Positions 27,372-40,283 of a DNA stretch of 64,000 nt are shown one piece after another. The stretch comes from Amaranthus tricolor (Eukaryota > Streptophyta > Magnoliopsida > Caryophyllales > Amaranthaceae), in NCBI RefSeq assembly GCF_026212465.1, contig NC_080062.1, forward strand, positions 979,001 through 1,043,000. The letters run 5' to 3'. A program made the translations under genes and the position numbers. The number at the start of each line of letters is the position of its first letter. Position 1 is the stretch's first letter. The notes beneath the pieces are model-generated. The model did no database searches, had not been told where the DNA came from, and worked only from the letters and a program-made list of their open reading frames with translations.

Positions 27372-27644
27372 TTTAAATTTTTTTTTTTCGTTTGTGAATT
27401 TAGATTAATTGGATTCGAAAAAAATTACCTCGATTAATTGTTTGCGGATTGAACTTAGGTTTTGCTCCAACAATTTGCTTTTGTAAGTTGGTTTTTAAGT
27501 GTGGTAAGATAAATTTTAGTGAGATTGTGGTATGTATAAGAAATTTTAAGTTCAATGGCAAAATCGTAATTTTTTGAAAATCCAGGGGTAAATTCATAAT
27601 TTTCTAGAAGAGTGGCGATAAAATGAAAAGGGTGGCGAAATTTA

Positions 27645-28904
27645 AGAATTAGGTTTAATTATGTAGATATTAATAGAAGAGAGAATGAAAAGTGTGCCAT
27701 CTCAAAATGATGGGAAGTAAAGACAGCTGGACCCAAATCAAAATGGTTGCTGGTGAAAAATTAATATGACTTTTATATTAGAAGGTACTTAACGAGTGTA
27801 ATTTTATTTTTTTGAAATTAATTTTCCTAATAATAGATTTATAATCATCATATTATGCTTATGGCGACAACAGAAATCGCGACATGTATATTTAACACAA
27901 TTAAACTAAAAAAAATATATTTCATAATTTAAAAAAGCTATCGATATGCAATTTCATTAAAATCCCATGGTGTAATGTAAAAATTTATTACCTTAGTAGA
28001 AAATTACACTTTTTACAATAATTGATTTTGAATTTCACCCACGTGATCTTGTTAATCTTGATTTGGTGAAAAGAATTTTAAAACTTAATTTCAATAATTC
28101 TAAGGTCTAGGTGTTTGGGGTGAATTTTGATGACTAAGTTAATGAAATAAAAGAGTATTTTTTGTTTTTTTTTAAAATGAATATAAATTTACGCAAATAA
28201 TATGTGCATCTCGATTAAAACCCTTTTTTGATATACTATTTTCTATAGTTGTTGCAGCTGTTATAAATAATACACATAGCGGTTAATACAACTATAAATA
28301 GTAATCATGTTTTTATTGCTGCTGAAACTGCTATACATAACAAATTCATTTATAGCGGTTTTAAAGAACTGTAGATCAAAGATAAATATAAGTCCTTTTG
28401 GTGTAGTGTTTATTTAACTGACCACTTTAAGATTATAAATAATCACTTTAAAAACACTATAAATAAATATCACATTAAAACTATAAAAAGTAATCACTTT
28501 AAAACCGTAAATAATCATTTTATGATTATAACTAATTTATTTATGATCCTATTAATTACTATAATACTGTAAATGCACATTGGAATAGCCCGGCAATTTG
28601 TATAAAAAGAAATATATTAATAAATTTTCAATTTTATACTATTGGACTTGTGGTTCAATACTAAAGACAATAGTGAATACATACCTCACATCTCTTATCC
28701 TACTTTAGTATGGACCCTCTAAAGTCTAAACAATAATGCAAGTTAGATTTTTTTTTTTTTTTTTTTTTGTATTTTTCTTCCAAAATTAGTACGGATTACT
28801 ATCAATAATTTCAATATTAATTTCATTTTGCTATATAAGTTTTAAGATATAAATTCCATTTGATCATCCCCGTCAATTCTTTCAAAAAAAAAAAAAAAAA
28901 CACT
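27645..28904. other. Intergenic stretch between the large element and peptide locus 5
   Basis: 27655-27860 resembles 52545-52760 and 40314-40390 (for example GAGTGTAATTTTATT and TTAATTTTCCTAATAATA). It therefore belongs to the sequence duplicated along with the peptide and receptor genes. A terminus-like TTTTGGTGTAGTG lies at about 28405. 28700-28904 is the 5' flank of peptide locus 5 and matches the flanks of loci 3 and 4 (GAATACATACCTCACAT-like, TATAAATTCCATT). No separate gene is seen. Confidence 0.5.
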
Positions 28905-29040
28905 ATGAAAAAAAGTAAGTGTAAATTATCTGTTTCATTTATTTTTCTTTTATTTTCTTTGCTAGTTTTGTGCTTCAATGTGGTTCATATAGAGGGCGAA
29001 TGCTCCAATGACATCAATGATGTTGTTAATGTGACTCAAA

Positions 29041-32000
29041 TGTAACACCCAAGAATTTTCGACCCCTTAACGAAACCAAAATCGTAAAGGACGGGAGTAA
29101 ATTTGGGTGTTACATAAAAGAAAAGGAAAAGAATTAGATAAACGTGAAACATTAACTTTAAAAAGGGTGAGTGGAAATTTCGGCAGCATCTCTTCTAAAA
29201 ATCGAACATGTGGTAGAGCAATCAGCACAATAAAACATTAAACTAATCTACGGCATCATTGCCTTTAAAATCTCATACCACGGCGGAATGATTCGTCGCC
29301 GGCTTCTTAAATCAACATGCCAAGCATGGATTGTGGTTCCAGTGTCGACGTTTGCATTTAAAAAAACGACTTAACTCCTTAAAACCATACAGAGTTATAA
29401 ACTACGCAGCGGAAATACAAATATACAAGGGAAGACACCAGGCCTCATAACAAAACACATACAACCAAAGTTTACAAAAGATAAAAAAAGCTACAAAATC
29501 GAAAGATAGCGTTATGACACAGGTTATGCTTCGCCCTCATCACTATCCCTCAATGCAATGCAATGCAAAAGAAGCTCCACTACCTGCTACGCCTGTCTAT
29601 AATCCTCCTGCTGCTCGACATTAGACCAAAGGGCAATATGTCATAGCAGGACAATCATAGAAAGTCATCAACAATCAAACATAAACACAAACACGTACAC
29701 GTCAGTAACTAGCATCAAATATAATAAGGCCAACTACTAGATAACATTATATTATAAAAAAACATAAGATGATTTCATAAGACGCAAGCACAGCTAGTAA
29801 CCGTTTATCGGCCACTTATACTTCTTAATTTCATTACGTGCTTTCCAACCCGAACCATGTGTTCTTGGGTAGAATGCAGGTCTTCACGCTCCTCTTTTAA
29901 AAACATAAACTCTGGCAAAACACGTATAGTATCAACTCGACCAAGGCATTAACAGAATACCTAACACATGACCTCATAGAGCTTGTCTATCTTAAGGTAA
30001 GTGTGATTATAGTCTGTAATACCCTTGACGTAACTTAACTTAGGCACACTTCTCACTAGCATAAACTATTTTATCAATAAGTAGATGTTCTATCAATGTA
30101 ACGGCCCGGTTCAAGTGACCCGGGCAATCATATGGAAACATGAACCCGGTTCACATAACGGACACCAAAGAACCATCTCTACTTGGATCGTCAGCGTTCC
30201 ATCGATAAAGGAATATAATTAGGACAGAAAACATACTCAAGCAAAAAAAAAAAACAAGTCAGCGGAAGTCATTTACATACAACTCGAGAGCCTAAAGGCC
30301 TCTGAATCAACTAATTGAAATAGCGGAAGCGAATAGAAAACTACACAATCGCCTGATACTTAAATACAAAATTTCTTTCTACTGATAATCTAAAAAGATA
30401 ATGGCACAGTCTTGATAATTACAGGTTCTAAACCGAGATCTCACTCCAGGCCCCACCTGCAATCAACCTACTAGTCGTCGTATGACAACACACAGTAGGT
30501 TCCAAAGAAACAAACCAATACACGTCAGAGACTTCATACAATTATCAACCAGGTTGAATACAAGCAAAATGTTCATCCTAGCATGCATAGGCTCTAATAC
30601 ATTCATTATTAATAAATCCCAACTTGTAACGTTGCCCGTCCTGTTCGGGTCGTTCAAGTATAAACCATTCATTATTAGATAATTCCAACTTGTAATGTTG
30701 CCCGTCCTGTTCGAGTCGTTCAAGTATAAATTTAAATATTTTGGAGGAATACACTTGAGAGAGCTAATCCCATGGCAACCACCGACCTAAGACGTTGCCC
30801 GTCCTGTTCAGGTCGTCAAAGGCTAAAGTATGCATACCCCCATGGTGACCGTAATGATCCAAAACTGCCATGGGAACAATAATTATAATAATCCAAACCA
30901 AACGTTAACCCCTTTGGGTAACATAACCAAACGTCAACCCCTTTGGGTGACAAACACATAAATCCTCAATTTCCAATTAATTTCTTTCAAATTATTTGAG
31001 GTGTCTAATCCTTATGTGATTTACAAAGCCCCGATTAGAAATGAAACAACTCTACTTGCACAACCACATAAACAGTATGGTCTAAGCGTGTACCTTTAAG
31101 CGCTGCAAACAACAATGCTCAAGCACAACTGAAATTTCGCCCTCTTATAAATTGAGGTCCAAAATAACACACACACAAAACGATCACGTATTAGGACGTG
31201 TTTACACATCTAATCCACTCCATATGCCAAAATATCACTAAGACTAGATAATTTTTAATTGTTTTCATCCAATTCCCAAAGGTTCAAAATTTCACATTCT
31301 GACCAGAAACTTTAAGGGCCATTTCGGACAGATTAGAAAATTCAAATGAAAAATCCAACTTCGCCATTGCGTTTGGAACGCGTCAATTACCTTGGGTACC
31401 AAATTTCGTAATTTCTAACATCCATTTACTATTTTTAATTATTTTAAGTGTTTAACGAGTTTTTAACGCAACGGTGCACAAAACAACGGAAAACAACTAA
31501 CGTTTCCGGGTCGGCACCTTTAACGAGGCAGATCAGCTGCTACCCGAATACATATACATATATATATTTTTTAAATTCCTCATTATTATTATTATTTTAT
31601 ATATACATTATCAACCCCCTTTTTCTTTTAAAACTCATGACTAAAATAATTCTAGCAAGAACACATCCGCAAAATCCTTTAAGAGACTTGAAATTTCATA
31701 AATTATCATAACTAAATTAAATACTTAATTCTCTTTACAAATTAAATTTTGTAGAGAATTACAAAACTAAATCACCCTTTTAAAACAAGACACATATATA
31801 TAAATATAACACAATCCTTCAAGTAAATCAAATTTTGCTAAAGGAATATTAAACCCTTGTATGACTACATAACTTAAACCATACCAACTTAATTTCTACT
31901 AACAAATTGAAATTTAGTTAGAGAAATTTAAACCATAAAAGAAATTTATTTGAATATCAACAAAACTCAATTCTTATAACAAATTTAAACTTTGTTAAAG

Positions 32001-35000
32001 AATATAAATCAAGAACATGACTTAATCCTTTTAACAAAATTAAGGTTTATTAAAGGATTGTTAAAGAAAATTACATAAAAATATACTCAATTCTCCTCAA
32101 AGTCATAGGATATCATCATACATAAAATGTAATTCATCTTAGAAAACCTTGTATGTAAACTTTATAACTAGCAATTCAATTAAACTTACCCCTTTGATCA
32201 AAAGATTGAATGGAAGAACAAGAGAACAAATTTTTTTTTTTTTTGAAATGCCGAATCAACAAGCACAAAGGAGAGAATTTTTCTGATTTTTTTTGTTCAC
32301 TTGGGAGCTTAGAAGGGTGAAGAACTCAAATGGTTTTCACAAGGATTAATAGGCAATTAAGGGATGAGCTTAATGTGCCATAATACACACTTATGAGAGG
32401 AGTTACAAGACTCCTCCCATTCCTTCACACAACCGGCCACCCCCTTCATTTTCCCTTAATTTAATTTAATTTTGTTAATTAGTTAAGTAATTACTATATT
32501 ATTGTTAAAACAGCAAAGAAACGTCACGCGATAACATCGTACGCGATAAAACTTGTTACCGTTAAAATTAAACTTACTTTATTTCTTATAATTAACTATG
32601 TATAATAGTATAATTCAATATTACTTATTTATTTTATTTTATTATACTCTACTTTATTATATTTTATTTATTTTTAATTCCGATAAATTACGGGGTGTTA
32701 CAATCAATGAGTAAATATTCTATCAAAGAGTAAACGTTCTATTAATGTGTAAGCTTTCTATCAAAGAATGAACCTTCTATCATTAAATAACTTTCGATCA
32801 ATGAATAAACTTTCTATCACTGAATAACTTTCTATCAGTTGATCTTTCTTTACTTCCTGGCATAGTGACGCGGCCAAGGGCGTTATCGGCCATCCGGCGC
32901 CCATGGCAAAGTATGAGCTCATGCCCCCTCCAACTGACCCTCTCGGGTCCTACCTTCGGGAAAAAAACTAACACACTGGGGTTCTAAACCAGTGAAGAGG
33001 CCACCATATTGGGGTATGCAAGGCCCGTATGGTAACACCTCGGTCAAGGGGCGGTATCGGCCATCCGGCGCCCAGTGACCCATGCATGCTCATACCCCCC
33101 TTACGGTGGTCCCGACGAACCTCACTTAGGGGACTACTAAATCAACCGGACATAATCCAGTTGAGTCACACCAGCTAATCATAATCTAATACTTTATCAG
33201 ATAGGAATAACTTCCACTTTTGACTAATAATGAGCGCTCTGGAATAGCAGCACGCCAAAACCCACTGGGCCACTCATCAAACTATGAAATTCACCTCTAA
33301 AGGAGTCATTCTAACTCCAAGTAAGGCGTAATCCAATTCTTAAATAGATAAGGGAGTAGTTCTCGCCTTCTATTAACACTCTCATTCTCTAAACTATTCT
33401 AAGCGCAAGGATTTCATAATCGATAGCTCTTCATATAAAGTGTACTCACTAGTATCTCATAGTTTCAATGCAATGTATATTATCACAATAAACAATAATA
33501 TCTTAAAGCAAATTGCATATAAGGGTTAGTTACTGCGTATACGTATCTGTAAGCGTCACTGCACGATCAAAAGTCACAATCACCCAACTAAGGCTCTACT
33601 TTCCTCTTACGAAATGGGCACCTATATAAGTTATGAGTAGAACTAATAAGTTCCCTTAACTACTTTGCCATACCAAAATAAATATCAAAGTAACCGCTAT
33701 CACCCATTCAACATGAGTTTCCGATTACTCTAGTACGCACACAACTCATTCAATACAAGCCAAAATCATTAACTCAACACAGCATAAGTCTTTCCATCAA
33801 TTTAAAGTAGAAGTATGTGTGAATCGTTTCTTTATATTAACTAATTTTGAGCATATCGACTCGCGTTACCCAAAGATAACTAATCACAACTAAATCTTAC
33901 AATTTTAATATAATATTAATTTAACGATAAGACAAATCTTAGAGTTATCGTATCGGGATATCATTTGTTACATTCTCCAAAGCTATTAAGAACTATAGTC
34001 AAAACAACACGACAAATAACTTTAGCAACCATCGACGATAAGTTGACATTATGCTCTTGCTTTACTAATATCATGTATCTATAACTTCAATAACAACCTA
34101 ATAAGGGTATTTGTAATTTACAACAATCAGACCACAACAATTAGTAACTATTATTCCCCATTTAATCAATCAAAATCACTTTCATAGTCAACTAACATAA
34201 TCATCATTACTAATTATTCACAAATATAACCAATCGACCAAATCTTAAAACAACTTTTAAAGTTATTTAATCAATCATCACCAAAATATAGTATAAAACA
34301 CACATTATTAGTAATTTCATCTCTAAAGCCAAGCCTAATCGTTTCGTGTTCAAAGATAACATATTTAATTACTACCCATACTAAGATTCAAAGACACTAA
34401 TACAAAATCAACACACAACCCATAATTTCAAATCACACTTCAAACCCTAAGTCATAAACATGTTTAATTCATCGATCAAATTCTTACCCACAAAAAGATT
34501 CAATAATATTAACACAAAACCAACATCAAACTCAACACACTTAATAAAACTCCAATTAAAACTAGAAAATTAATTAGAGAATAAAAGAGATGGCTTACAA
34601 TGAAGGAACTAGAAAAGGGTAAGATTGTAGGTGGTTGTTGTGGTGGTGGAGGACCAAGGTGGGGAGTTGGTGGCACCCGCCGGCTACTGTGAGAGCAACA
34701 CGCAGCCCTGCTCGCAGCTGGGAACAGGCAACACAGCCCACTGCTGCTCGTGATTGTTCGTGGGGAGGAAGAGGGCCTGCCTTGCTTGGTGGCTGCTCAC
34801 GGTGGAGGGAAAAAGGAAAGCAAGTGGCCTGCCGGTGGTGTGGTGTGCCGGCAGCTGCTGTTTTCTTTTGTGGGCCGTGAGGGAGAGGGAGTTTAGAGAG
34901 GAAAAGAAGAGGAGGGATGGGCGACGTGATTCTTGTGAGTGAGTGAAGGAGTACTCACAACCCTAACACATCCTTTTATATTATTTATCTATTTATTTAT

Positions 35001-35267
35001 TTATCTTGATTCATCTTCTTTTGAGGCCCAATTAAGAACTCACCTCCGTACGCTCACACATTTTAATAAAAAAATAATTATTTTGATTCGAACCTCTTTA
35101 TTTAGAAATCGTAATTGTATTTTTAATATAAATATATGTTAATATTTAAATTCGTATATGAAATGAATTTATTAAAACTACTTCAAAATTAATTTAATAT
35201 AATAATAAAATACCCAAAAGTCATTAAAATATTAAATAATGACGTCAGAAAATCTCGGGGTGTTACA
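29041..35267. mobile_element. LTR-type element B inside the Copia 5' LTR, TSD TCAAA
   Basis: Begins TGTAACACCC and ends CTCGGGGTGTTACA. TCAAA is duplicated at 29036-29040 and 35268-35272. Without the nested element A2 it is about 3.6 kb. GGGTGTTACA, the inverse of its first ten bases, already recurs at 29105-29114. At 32870-33120 a unit with TATCGGCCATCCGGCGCCCA occurs twice. A GC-rich part (34630-34930) gives only short frames with no recognisable domain. No gag or pol is seen, so it is a solo LTR or a non-autonomous element. Confidence 0.85.
30097..32702. mobile_element. LTR-type element A2 nested in element B, 2606 bp, TSD ATCAA
   Basis: This is the reverse-orientation relative of A1 (23410-26169). 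It begins TGTAACGGCCCGG, ends AAATTACGGGGTGTTACA, and is flanked by exact ATCAA (30092-30096 and 32703-32707). It carries the same repeated AACGTTGCCCGTCCTGTTCG unit seen in A1 on the other strand. It is the youngest layer of the nest. Confidence 0.9.
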
Positions 35268-35819
35268 TCAAACTAGCAAGCACCATTGAAGAAGATGAGT
35301 ATGGGTCAAAGAGGAGGTCCGCGGGGCACGGAGAAGCTGGTGCCTCAGTCCGCGGGGCGCGGAGTGCGTTATGTCTCCATTTCGCGGCTCGCGTAGTTGT
35401 ACACGGCTTGCAAAATGGCGGTTTCTTTTCACGGGAGGTGTCTTTTGGGACGGTTACTTTGTGTTTATTATGTAATAACTTCCTTTTATTGGGCATTAGT
35501 ATATAAACTGCCATTTTAGGATTAATATATGATGATTCACAAAATTGAGAGAGATCACAAGAGAGCCATTAATTTTTGAGTGTGATTGAGATTCATCTTG
35601 TAATTCGTTGCGATCATAGTGAAATTATTTGATCTTGGTGCCGGTGGATGTAGCTATCACATTAATAGTGAACCACGTTAAATCTCTCGTGTCAATTTCT
35701 TATTTTGCATTGAATTTTCTTATTGTTTCATTATTGTTCGACGAACTTGCTTCCACTGTCGCACAACAATGACATCAAGAGCTCAGGTTTAAGTCCTTGG
35801 AGAGTTTTTGAGTGGAACA

Positions 35820-36265
35820 ATGGCTGGAGATTCTACAATAAGAATCGAGAAATTTACCGGGAAAAACAGCTTCGGGCTATGGCAAATAAAGATGAAGGTT
35901 CTATTGAAACAACAACAAATCTGGCGTCCGTTGGCTTCAAAGAGTACTACTGCGGGGTCGAAAAACGGGTTAACTGACGGGTAATTAGCAGTAATGGAGG
36001 AAAAGGCTCACTGACCTTAGAAGAAGTGAAGGCAACACTTCATACTAGGGAACTTCGTCAGAAAGTTATAGGTGATAACGGGGAGAGTGGCAGTGGGTTG
36101 TTTGTAAAGTCCGGGAAGTCTAAAAAGAAAAAGGGGGTTAACAAGGGCAATAATATTGGGTCGGGTGCTGGAAACGACAATGAGGGACTTGGTAAGACTG
36201 CGGAGAAGACCTGTTATTACTGCAAGGAACCGGGTCACTTTAGGGCTAATTGTCCAGTGATGTAG
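35820..36265 (+). pseudogene. Copia gag remnant
   Basis: It starts MAGDSTIRIEKFTGKNSFGL followed by WQIKMK, the usual start of Tnt1-like Gag. It then jumps to a late part (EEVKATLHTRELRQK) in another frame, so most of the capsid region is deleted. The C-terminal zinc knuckle is intact (CYYCKEPGHFRANC, C-x2-C-x4-H-x4-C). It would have packaged element RNA; it is now non-functional. Confidence 0.85.
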
Positions 36266-36328
36266 GGCAAGTCCCAAGCTACTGTAGTTGAGGAAAAATC
36301 GAAGGAGAACTATAATTCGTAAGAAAAC

Positions 36329-39300
36329 TTGGCGTTAGTGAGTTCTGCTAAGTCTGGGGATCTTTCTGATGATTGGGTTCTAGATTCGGGGTGTTCGTTC
36401 CATATGAGTCCACGTCGAGATTGGTTTGACACGTATGAGTCTTGCAATGGGGGTAAAGTTATTGTAGGTAACAACGCACCTTGTAAGATTACGGGTATTG
36501 GGTCCATGAGATTGAGGACTAGTGATGGGCGAAAGATGACATTGACTAGAGTACGGCATGTCCCTGCTTTGCGGAAGAATCTGATTTCATTAGGTACCTT
36601 GGATGATTTGGGGTACAATGGAGTGTTTTTGGATGGGGAGTTGTCCATTTACCGAGGTTCGGAGTTGGTACTTAAGGGTATCAAGAGGAACACCCTCTAT
36701 GTCTTTGAGGGTGTTACACTGTCTAGTTCTGCAATTTGCGCATCAGCGTCTCACCAGGAGATGACCAAGATTTGGCACATGACGCTTGGTCATATAGGGG
36801 AGAAGGGAATGCAGCTATTGTCTAACAGGGGTCTACTATCCAGAATCAAGGTTGCTAACCTTGAATTTTGTGAGATTGCGTGTTTGGGAAGAAACACGGG
36901 TCAAAGTTCATCAAGGGTGCTCACATTACTGATGAAGTGCTCGATTATATCCATTCAGATTGCTGGGGTGCATCTAGGGTTGAAGGTATGGGAGGTTTTC
37001 GCTATTTTGTGTCATTTTTAGCTAACAAATCCCGATACACATGGCTTAGGTTGTTTAAGTCAAAGGATGAGGCCTTCAAAGCTTTTAAGCAATGGAAAGG
37101 TTTGGTGGAGAATCGACAGGGTAAGAAGATTAAGAAGCTACGAACAGACAATGAGCTAGAGTTTTGCAAAGAAGAGTTTAATCAGTTCTGTGCAGATGAG
37201 GGTATTGGTCGGCATCATACCGTCAGGATGACACCACAAAAGAACGGTGTTGTAGAGCGGGTTAATCAGACACTGCTTGAGAGAGTTCGATGCATGCTCT
37301 CTAATGCAGGGCTTGGGAGGAAGTATTAGAGTGAAGCTGTGATGACAACTTGTTATATCATCAACAGGGGTCCGCATTCGGGAATTGATTTCGGAATTCC
37401 GTTTGAGATTTGGAGTGGTAAGTTGCCTAGTGTCTCTAATTTGAAGATCTTTGGTTGTGTTGCTTATTATCATGTTAGTGAGGGTAAGCTGGATCCACGA
37501 GCGAAGAAAGGGTGTTTTGTTGGGTACAGTAATGGTGTGAAGGGGTTTAGGATCTATTCACCTTCAGAGGGTCGGGTCATTCTTAGTAGGGATGTCACTT
37601 TTGATGAGAGCACCATGTATTCCAAGAAGAGCTCGGAGTCTTCTGATCTGGGAAAGGAAGGGGAAAACTTGCTGCAGACAGATGGAGTACTTGAGGTACA
37701 TCAGTCATCCATTGCTGATTTACCTCGAGTGCAATTTATTGATGATGATGTTGAGGCTCCAGTGCCGAGTACTCCTGAACCTGAGGTTGTTCCATCCTCT
37801 CCTAACTTTGGGGAGGAGGTGGAGCAGTATAATCAGGGGTCATCTAGTCAATCTGACACCATTCTTGAGAGACCTAGACGAGTTATCAAGAAGCCTGTCA
37901 GGTTGATTAAAGAGATGGAAGGAAGAACTTGCTTTGTTGAGAATTTGACTGGTTATGCATTGAGTGTTGCTGATGATGTAGAGTTATATAAACCTGCCAC
38001 GTATAAACAAGCAATTAGTTATAGTGAGTCGGCGCAATGGCTTGCTGCAATGGGTGAAGAGATGCAGTCTCTTTACAAGAACAGTGTGTGGGAACTTGTG
38101 AAGGTACCAGAGGGGAGAAAGCTTGTAGGGTGCAAGTGGATTTTTAAGAAGAAAGAAGGATCATCTAAATCTGAGAAAGTTTGTTTTAAGGCTAGGCTAG
38201 TTGCAAAGGGGTTCAGTCAGGTAGAAGGGGTTGACTTTGTGGAGATATTCTCACCAGTGGTTCGACATACTTCTATTCGTGTGCTATTGTCGATTGTAGC
38301 ACATTTTGACCTTGAACTGGAGCAGCTGGATGTTACGACGGCTTTTCTTTATGGCGATTTGGAGGAGGAGATTTTGATGAAGCAGCCCGAGGGATTCAAG
38401 ATCCCAGGGAAAGAGCAATATGCATGCAGTTGCTAAAGTCGTTGTATGGACTTAAGCAATCCCCTTGGCAGTGGTACAAGAGGTTTGATTCTTTTATGGT
38501 TTCGCATGGTTTTGATAGGAACGCGTATGATTGTTGTGTGTATCATAGTAAGTTGGATGACGGTTCCATGATTTATTTGTTGTTATATGTTGATGACATG
38601 CTTGTTGCCACAAAGAATAAATCGGATGTTGCTAGAATTAAAGAGTTGCTTAGCTCGGAATTTGACATGAAGGATTTGGGTCCAGCTAAGAAGATTTTGG
38701 GTATGGAGATCTATAGGGATCGAGCTAGAGGTAAGCTTTTCTTGACTCAGAAAAGTTACATCGAAAAGATTTTATCTCGTTTTGGGATGGAGAAATCAAA
38801 GCCTATAAGTACACCAACATCTATGAGCTGTGAATTGTCTTTGTCTATGTCACCTCAAACTGAGGAGGAGTTGGCATATATATCTAGAGTCCCTTATGCC
38901 AACGCTGTTGGTTGTTTGATGTATGCTATGGTCTGTACTAGGCCGGATATTACGCACGCTGTTAGTGTTGTGAGTAGGTTCATGGCTCGACCTGGGAGAG
39001 AGCACTGGCAGGGGGTGAAAAGGATTTTTAAGAGGGACAACTGATATTGGTCTTGCATATGGGAATGGTAAGGAGTGTTTGGTAACTGGATATAGTGATT
39101 CTGATTATGCAGCTGATGTGGATACCAGGAGGTTGGTGACCGGGTATGTGTTTACTTTGGGTGGTTCTGTGGTTAGTTGGAAGTCTATATTGCAGTCTTC
39201 GGTTACGTTGTCTACTACTGAAGCTGAGTACATGGCTTTAACTTCTGCAGCTAAGGAGTCCATATGGCTCAAAGGCCTTGTAGGTGAACTGGGTATCGCA

Positions 39301-39426
39301 CAGGATTTTGCTACGGTGTATTGTGATAGTCTAAGTGCCATTTGCTTAGCTAAAGACCAAGTACACCATGATCGGACCAAGCACATTGATGTTAGGTATT
39401 ATTTCTTGTGTATTGACGGAGGGTAA
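36329..39426 (+). pseudogene. Copia pol remnant: protease, integrase, RT, RNase H
   Basis: Domains in order: aspartic protease (VLDSGCSFHM, 36380); GAG-pre-integrase (HMTLGHIGEKGMQLL, 36775); integrase core (DYIHSDCWGAS, then LRTDNELEFC, then NGVVERVNQ); reverse transcriptase (VWELVKVPEGRKLVGCKWIF; LLLYVDDMLVA at 38580); RNase H (GYSDSDYAADVDTRR, then TEAEYMAL and KHIDVRYYF). The Copia order (integrase before RT) is clear. Damage: frameshifts near 36880, 38420 and 39045, stops at about 36263 and 36320, and TAG at 37327. All core motifs remain readable, so decay is moderate. Confidence 0.9.
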
Positions 39427-39827
39427 AGGTAAAGAAGATCGGGACCGCTGACAACCCAGCTAATTTCTTTACTAAGTCTGTTCCATTTAGTAAGTTTAAA
39501 CATTGCTTAGACTTGCTAAATATTGATTACTATGTGATGTAGTAGGCCCTTAGGGGCGGTGTTAGGGAGCTTTTGTTGTAGGCATGTTGGCCTTAAGGTG
39601 GAGCTTGCCCGGGGCTTGTGATGCAGGTGGAGCATTATGAGTTGCTATACTTGGTGACAAGTATGTGATAGGTCTTGGTTGGAGATTTGTCGGGATGAGT
39701 CTTGGTTGAAGACTTATCGGGATGTACGGCTTATGCATGAGCTTTACATCGGGTTTTGGCTTGAGATATGTTCACTTTGTGTTGAGGAGATCGTTTGCTG
39801 AATACGAGTTTTTGTCAAGGTGGAGAT

Positions 39828-40160
39828 TGTTGTTAATGGTGACTCAAATTAGCAAGCACCATTGAAGAAGATGAGTATGGGTCAAAGAGGAGGTCCGCGG
39901 GGCGCGGAGAAGCTGCTGCCTTAGTCCGTGGGGCACGGAGTGCGTTCTGTCTCCATTTCGCGGCTCGCGTAGTTGTACTCATTATTGAGATTCATCTTGT
40001 AATTCTTTGCGATCATAGTGAAATTTTTTAATCTTAGTGCCGGTGGATGTAGCTATCACATTGACCACGTTAAATCTCTCGTGTCAATTTCTTATTTTGC
40101 ATTGAATTTTCTTATTGTTTCATTATTGTTCGACGAACTTACTTCCGCTGTCGCACAACA
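39828..40160 (+). repeat. Copia 3' LTR, 333 bp, internally deleted
   Basis: Begins TGTTGTTAATGGTGACTCAA and ends GTCGCACAACA. Compared with the 5' LTR (35273-35768 plus 29021-29040) it lacks about 180 bp after GCGGCTCGCGTAGTTGTAC, plus a short stretch near 40060. It directly abuts the 3' half of the six-cysteine peptide gene. Confidence 0.9.
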
Positions 40161-40283
40161 AATGAATCTATGAATAAGAGACCAGTCTGCCGCACCAAAA
40201 TTCAAGCTGGTAATTGCTCGTGCCAGATTACAAATGTGAAATGCATTCCTTTCGTTAGATGTTCCCGTTCTATTTCTTTCTAG

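Larger units (their letters stand above)
29021..40160 (+). mobile_element. Copia LTR retrotransposon, degraded, TSD AATGA
   Basis: The 5' LTR starts TGTTGTTAATG at 29021, is interrupted at 29041-35267, and ends GTCGCACAACA at 35768. The 3' LTR is 39828-40160. The AATGA duplication is exact (29016-29020 and 40161-40165). A degenerate tRNA-Met-type primer site follows the 5' LTR (TGACATCAAGAGCTCAGG), and a purine tract (CAAGGTGGAGAT) precedes the 3' LTR. The 3' LTR lacks about 180 bp present in the 5' LTR (junction after GCGTAGTTGTAC), so the LTRs are not equal in length. Confidence 0.95.
28905..40283 (+). pseudogene. Six-cysteine peptide (locus 5), split by nested retrotransposons
   Basis: The 5' part (28905-29020) encodes a Lys-rich start, the leader VSFIFLLFSLLVLCFNVVHI and the first Cys. 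The 3' part (from 40161, coding to TAG at 40281-40283) encodes KRPVC, then GNCSC, KC and RC. Collapsing the AATGA target duplication keeps the frame open and gives spacing C-x13-C-x8-C-x-C-x6-C-x5-C, the family pattern. Between the halves lies a Copia element that itself carries two further insertions. The gene therefore had an intact frame when it was hit and is now broken. The remaining 5' frame runs into the Copia LTR and stops at about 29045. Confidence 0.85.

Noticed and set aside
34635..34942. GC-rich short frames
   Set aside because: They lie inside LTR-type element B, overlap in different frames and show no domain.
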